Source: Chara braunii (Eukaryota > Streptophyta > Charophyceae > Charales > Characeae). Taken from it: DNA of 24,139 nucleotides. The stretch lies in contig BFEA01000053.1 of the NCBI GenBank assembly GCA_003427395.1, positions 2,917,796 to 2,941,934 on the forward strand, in the 5' to 3' direction. Made by a program: the position numbers and the translations under genes. This document shows positions 19,882 through 24,139 of this stretch, piece by piece. Below the pieces are notes generated by a model. The model saw nothing but the letters and a program-made list of their open reading frames with translations, did no database searches and was not told where the DNA came from. The stretch's first letter is position 1. Each line of letters starts with the position of its first letter.

Positions 19882-20496
19882 CTGGGCAATGTTTCTAAGC
19901 TGAATGGTCAGGGTTGTGTTTATTTTACTGTTTTCCGAAGGACCAGGCATTGTTTCGAAGCTGAATGGCCTGGTTGCAATGTTTATTTTCTAAGGGTTTG
20001 CCTGATGTGAAAGAGTTTTCTTGTTTCATTCTGAGGGAGGATTTTTGGTCTAAGGCTGAGCAATGTTTATAAGTTGAATGGCCTAGTCTGAAAACCACGC
20101 ACATAAGTACAACCTGAGTATAAAAGGAAGTATTTTACATATATTTGCATGTGAACTTACAGTTGGGCATTGTTTCCAAGCCGAATGGCCCAGCGTTAAG
20201 CCATATCACTAAGAAGAAAAAGGAAATTACGAAGTGTAATTAGAAATAGTCTGGGCATACTGAACATTGTTTCCAGGCCGAATGGTTCAGTTCCCGGCCC
20301 ATATTTGCATCTTCTTTTGAGAACAAAGTCAGATAATTATTAAACTTTGGATATTAAACAGTTCTGGGCGGTTAGGCATTGTTTCCAAGCCGAGTGGTCT
20401 AGTCAAATGTCATAAGAAGAGAAACGTAGTAGTGCAACATGTTCTTGTATATCCTAAGGCACGCTGGGCATTGTTTCCAAGCCGAAAGGTTCGAGC
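19882..20496 (+). repeat. seven-unit hairpin array with conserved loop and compensating stems
   Basis: Units lie at about 19882-19912, 19942-19974, 20053-20089, 20163-20193, 20259-20291, 20372-20402 and 20463-20496, spaced 60-113 bp. The core is ATTGTTTCCAAGCCGAAT with few changes. The outer stems differ but still pair: ACCAGGC with GCCTGGT, TTGGGC with GCCCAG, ACTGAAC with GTTCAGT, TTAGGC with GTCTAG. Each has the same single bulged G on the 3' side. The first and third units pair poorly and the last only in part. The sequence between units is unrelated. Confidence 0.75.
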
Positions 20497-20809
20497 ATTC
20501 GTGCCATATGTAAGTTGGGTATAAGGGATAAAGTACCTGAAGACTCATGAACTATCTTATATGAAATAACTTGGGATGGTGAGAGTACTTACTTTTATGG
20601 TTTGGCCTGCATGTGACTGAGTACGACTACTACTTAGTCTTAGTTTCAGTTTGGTAGATAGTTGCTTTAGTCGCGCGCCACGTGCTTGAGCCATAGGAGT
20701 TAGTTTCAATTCCTACATTTTCTGGACTAAGTTTATTTTTACTTAGGTCGATTTCTACATTTTCAGGGATCATTTATTATACTTGGTCTTGTATAACTCT
20801 TGGTAAGTT

Positions 20810-21370
20810 ACTTTCTCTACGAGAAGCGCTGCCGAAATTTCTACAAAACCAAGGACTTAGTTAGATTTTGTTTTTTTTAAGTTCAATCTGTCTACCTGTT
20901 ATGGCTTAGTATAAATCTGGAGAGTCTCATTTTCTAAAGGGAGTGCTGCCCAATTTTTTGCTATTTCAAGGAGTTGAGAAAAAATTGGACTTTGAGAAGT
21001 CAAAACCAATTATTTTTTCTGAACTTAGTTTTGTATAAATCTTGAGATAGCACTTTCTCTACGGGAAGCGCTGCCGAAATTTCTACAAAATCTAAGGAGT
21101 TAGTCAAATTTTGTCTTAAGTTGAACTTATGAATCGATTCTAAGTTCATGTCTGACTTAGTACAAATCTGGGAAGTCTACCTTTCTAGAGGAAGTGCTGC
21201 CTAAATTTTTACTAATTTAGAAAGTTAGACAAATTTGGACTTTCCAGAGCTATGAATTATTTTTATTTTCATATTTGGGTTATTGTAAATTTTGCGAAGG
21301 CACTTTTCCTACGGGAAGCGCTGCCGAAATTTTCCTAAATTTAGGAGTTAGATTATATTTTGACATGTGG
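20810..21370 (+). repeat. A-B-A-B-A tandem array, about 120 bp per unit (3' LTR)
   Basis: Counterpart of 1905-2460. Type A cores lie near 20821, 21063 and 21313, and type B cores near 20939 and 21189. Keeping all five units in both LTRs shows the array was present when the element inserted. Confidence 0.8.
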
Positions 21371-21602
21371 CAATTTTGGCAGTTCACTCTGTATAGAAGA
21401 GATTCTACCAAAAGACCTACCTTTCCATTAGGCATTGGGTTAGGAAATAGACTCAGGGGTAGTTAAGTAGAATGACCCTTGGTGAAATTGAGATGGGGAT
21501 GTTACCCTTGACTAGGACTCATAGATTTAGCTTGGGGTTGGCCTATCTTATGTTACAGGTCCTTCTAGACGTTTGATTTGAAATCAGGACTAGGTTCAGC
21601 TT

Positions 21603-21661
21603 GATCCTACAAGGATCGTCTTCTGTTATCACTGATAACAGGTCGGTTGCCGATTCGTCGG
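21603..21661 (+). other. three adjacent perfect hairpins (3' LTR copy)
   Basis: GATCCTACAAGGATC, CTGTTATCACTGATAACAG and CCGATTCGTCGG, identical to those at 2684-2742 in the 5' LTR. Confidence 0.65.
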
Positions 21662-23264
21662 CTTACGACTCAATTCCTACTCAACCGAAAAAGCTTTAGC
21701 CCTGGTGATTTTATTTGTTTTGTTAATGTTTCATTCAGACTTTTATTGAATGGTCTTTTAACAAAGGTACTGAGAATTTAATTATGGTTGGTTGGACGGG
21801 AGGTTGGGGTTTGCATAGCTAAAGTGAGGGGTATGAGTACAGAGATTGGTTGGAGTTGTCTCCGTGTAATGTGTGGACTCTTGTTTGACTTTTTGATGTG
21901 ATTGCAGGTATGTGTTGTGGTTTGGATTTTGGATTTGACTGCTTGCAATCACACACATATACATATGGTTGTGAGGAATCCCACCGTGATTGTCAGAAGT
22001 AATCGTCACATACTTATCTTCTGATTATGTATATATATATATATGTATCTATATATATGTGTGTACCTATGATGGGTGTTTGTGTGGCTTGAGGGGCCCG
22101 CGTAGTAAGGATGTAACTAGGGGTTAAGATGGAGAGGATAAGAAAAACCCCTTTATCTTATTATATACTTTTTAATGATTTCTTAGTCGGACGTTGGTTC
22201 TGGGCCGGGATTCAAGGTCTTTGAGCAGGACATCCCAAACCCTAGACTCTGCAGGGAAGGAATTTGCCCCCGTGCGGAGCCTATTTGCCTTGCCTGCCGA
22301 GACACTCAGGCCAAAGGCCAGAGGTCTCGCGGCGACCACACGGCTATTTGTGGAAGCTCCATGTATATTCGCGACGAAGGATTAAAACCAACTCCTGCGT
22401 GACACGGCCGGAATGGTCCTGCGCTGCCCTTACGTGGTGCTGGACCGATGCGCCCGACACCGTCCCCGTCTTCGATTTGTCGCCGACCCCAGTGGCACCA
22501 TCCACCACGGCCGCCATTGGTGTTTCAGGTGCGTTGGATCCTCTATACAGGTTGCGCAATATTCGAACACTACCCGATGATCCAGGGATTGCAGTCGGCG
22601 TGCCGGATTGTGCAGCGAGGCGCACGGGAGCACGACGGCGAGGCACATTCAGGCAGCAGGCCGTTACTTTGTCCCCGTGGAGCATGCATGGCACATGACG
22701 ATCATAAGATTCATTGTCGAGAGTGACATGCCCTTCAACTGCATGAAGCTCGAAAGCTTCAAGCGCATGTTCGTTATCATCATCCCACCGGAAGTTCCTT
22801 GGTCACCTACTCCGAGATCTCCTTATCACCTCATACGTACGACGCTTTTGGATGAGCTTGATGTTGAGGTCCAAAAGTGTGTTCAGCCACTCATTGCGTT
22901 CACTACGCACAACGGTTGCACAATCATAACCGACGGATGGACCAACGTCTACGGTCAGACATTGTGCAACTACCTCATGGGGACGAAGTTGGGGGCCGCA
23001 TATATTGCCACGGATGTCATGCGTGGGAAGAAGGATTCCAAAGCCCTGGCGAAGGCGTGGTTGGCGAGATTGAAGAGCATGGACGTCAATAAAAAAATAT
23101 CACAATATTCATCACAGATTCTGCTGGTGTCAACGTCTCAGCGATGGAGGTCTTCCAACAGGATGAAAGTGTCAAGCACATTTTCTGAACCTCATTCTAG
23201 AGGGCATCGGAGGGATTGATTGGGTGGCCACCTGTATTGCACATGCGAGGTTGGTCACGAAATT

Positions 23265-23541
23265 TGTTGCTTCTGGAAGAGTATTCCACCAAACAATTGT
23301 TGCTGAGCTTCTGGAAGAGTATTCCACCAAACAATTGTTGCTGCATGCCGAGACACGCTTCGACACTAACGTCATCAAGATGCGAAGACTATTGGAAGAG
23401 TATTCCACCAAACAATTGTTGCTGGAAGAGTATTCCACAAAACAATTATTGCTTCTGAAAGAGTATTCCACCAAACAATTGTTGCTGCATGCCGAGACAC
23501 GCTTCGGCACTAACGTCATCACGATGCGAAGACTATTGGAC
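23265..23541 (+). repeat. direct repeats inside the hAT-like gene
   Basis: GAAGAGTATTCCACCAAACA and its continuation occur about five times (first copies near 23277, 23314, 23396), encoding a repeated EEYSTKQLL. The 50-base block starting GCATGCCGAGACACGCTTCG occurs at about 23344 and 23488, and again after the adapter. In related proteins I would expect a single copy of this segment. With adapter sequence next door, the repeats are suspect as local mis-assembly, though real tandem duplication is possible. Confidence 0.7.
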
Positions 23542-23578
23542 CTGTCTCTTATACACATCTAGATGTGTATAAGAGACA
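23542..23578. other. Nextera mate-pair junction adapter (two inverted Tn5 mosaic ends), artefact
   Basis: CTGTCTCTTATACACATCT (23542-23560) is directly followed by AGATGTGTATAAGAGACA (23561-23578). This is the 38-base Nextera mate-pair junction adapter without its last G. It is a synthetic library sequence, not genomic. It also generates the tell-tale peptides ending LSLIHI on the + strand and starting MCIRDR on the - strand. Confidence 0.98.
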
Positions 23579-23644
23579 CAATTGTTGCTGCATGCCGAGA
23601 CACGCTTCGGCACTAACGTCATCACGATGCGAAGACTATTGGAC
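23579..23644 (+). repeat. 66-bp duplicated flank beside the adapter, probable assembly duplication
   Basis: Identical to 23476-23541, the 66 bases just before the adapter. Adapter plus duplicate is 103 bases; leaving them out restores one frame from the ...TRFGTNVITMRRLLDL segment into LQSDL and the downstream hAT frame. That supports an artefact rather than a genomic insertion. Confidence 0.85.
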
Positions 23645-23984
23645 TTGCAGAGCGATTTAATATGTGTCGTCAATTAGACTAAATGGCGTAGTACGGTATG
23701 GTCGACGAGGAAGATTCGTTACGATGCTGCAGAGGTGACTTTCTGTGTTGGGTCTCCTCCATGGTGGGAGGACTTGAAAGCATTATACAAGATGTTAGAT
23801 CTGATCATGAACATGTTGCCGATGTTGGATAGTGACACGAGGCAGGATTTTGCCCAGGTATGATGACATGATTGCTACTTGCTTATCTGCCTCTAGCGAG
23901 CTCGATCGAAAGCAGCAAAATGCATTCTTGGATGTCTTCGCTACTCGGCGGACTATGTTTCGGACCCTGGCTCACCTACGAATC

Positions 23985-24139
23985 TCCCTCGACGGCGGCC
24001 AAGCGCGGCGAAGTCCGCGGCCGCGGCCAGGTCCGCGACCCCGCGGAAGCATGGCGGCCGCTAGCGAGGGGCACAACGAACTTGAGTGGCGGCATGGGGC
24101 GGCGCATCCCCAGGCCCACCCCCTCAAGCCAAAAAAAAA
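23985..24139. other. GC-rich tail with two NotI-type octamers, ending in nine A
   Basis: The last 150 bases change to very GC-rich, Arg/Pro/Gly-coding sequence with GCGGCCGC twice, unlike the preceding hAT-like sequence. They end in nine A. I see no domain. It may be the end of a contig, and the junction near 23985 could be real or an assembly join. Confidence 0.5.

Larger units (their letters stand above)
17866..22459 (+). repeat. 3' LTR, part homologous to the window start
   Basis: Matches 1-4254 in the same orientation and ends with the same CGACA. The counterpart in the 5' LTR lacks 17925-18342 and about 19603-20227. This copy in turn lacks the 690 bp found at 3451-4142. If the LTR begins at the polypurine tract near 15380, its full length is about 7.1 kb; if it begins near 17866 it is about 4.6 kb. 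Candidate TATA-like sequences are TATAAAT (about 17973) and TATATACTTT (about 22161); neither can be confirmed from sequence alone. Confidence 0.9.
22460..24139 (+). pseudogene. hAT-type transposase-like gene (DUF659-like domain), broken, open at the window end
   Basis: It starts directly after the LTR end with a Pro/Ser/Thr-rich stretch (VPVFDLSPTPVAPSTTAA), like the linker before the catalytic domain in plant hAT-like proteins. The DUF659-like region is clear at 22690-23100: MPFNCMKLESFKRMF, SPYHLIRTTLLDELDVEV and CTIITDGWTNVYGQTLCNYL. The segment ITDSAGVNVSAMEVF follows after the loss of one A in a run of seven (23091-23097). Near 23185 about two dozen bases seem missing with a stop and frame change, then ILEGIGGIDWVATCIAHAR continues. 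WSTRKIRYDAAEVTF lies near 23700, and RYDDMIATCLSASSELDRKQ (from 23856) is in yet another frame. The carboxy-terminal dimerisation domain is not seen. No amino-terminal BED finger is in the window. Confidence 0.75.

Noticed and set aside
19882-20496. Regularly spaced repeats read as a CRISPR array
   Set aside because: Spacing is irregular (60-113 bp), repeats are hairpins with differing arms, the context is an LTR retrotransposon in a eukaryote, and no cas gene is present.
22264-22726. Overlapping open frames (144, 116, 92 codons) across the LTR-hAT junction
   Set aside because: They span the LTR end and conflict with each other; only the piece after 22459 has coding resemblance.
23542-23578. 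Perfect inverted repeat as a transposon end or terminator
   Set aside because: It is the exact synthetic Tn5 mosaic-end junction used in Nextera mate-pair libraries.

Overview
The window is a eukaryotic, transposon-dominated stretch with no bacterial features. Most of it is one old, degenerate Ty3/Gypsy-type LTR retrotransposon on the + strand. It is flanked on the right by a broken hAT-type (DUF659-like) transposase gene. The primer binding site matches the 3' end of plant-type tRNA-Asp over all 18 bases. That match, the very long repeat-rich LTRs and the polyprotein family suggest a land plant or, more likely, a large-genome streptophyte (charophyte) alga such as Chara. The organism guess is inference from memory of similar proteins, not a search result.

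Layout: (1) 1-4254, 5' LTR, whose left part lies outside the window. (2) 4257-4274, primer binding site. (3) 4275-4645, leader. (4) 4646-11132, gag-pol remnant in the order Gag, protease, reverse transcriptase, RNase H, integrase, with about five frameshifts and about a dozen in-frame stops. (5) 11335-13869, a second long reading frame after integrase that itself looks like a Gag: capsid-like start, Pro/Glu-rich middle, coiled coil and an intact CCHC zinc knuckle at the end. It is broken only by four TAG codons. (6) 13870-15365, non-coding. (7) 15366-15378, likely polypurine tract. (8) about 15380-22459, 3' LTR; the part from 17866 on is directly repeated at window position 1. (9) 22460-24139, hAT transposase pseudogene running to the window end.

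The LTRs are richly structured. They hold a roughly 100-bp-period array of hairpins with a conserved loop and compensating stems, an A-B-A-B-A array of about 120-bp units, and a nearly invariant block with three adjacent perfect hairpins. The two LTRs also differ by three large indels (about 420, 620 and 690 bp). The protease and reverse transcriptase catalytic motifs are damaged, while the integrase D,D35E triad is still present, so this copy is not autonomous as it stands.

A practical warning: 23542-23578 is a Nextera mate-pair junction adapter (two inverted Tn5 mosaic ends) left in the assembly, followed by a 66-bp duplicated flank. Removing those 103 bases brings the hAT reading frame back into register, so this stretch is an assembly artefact, not biology.
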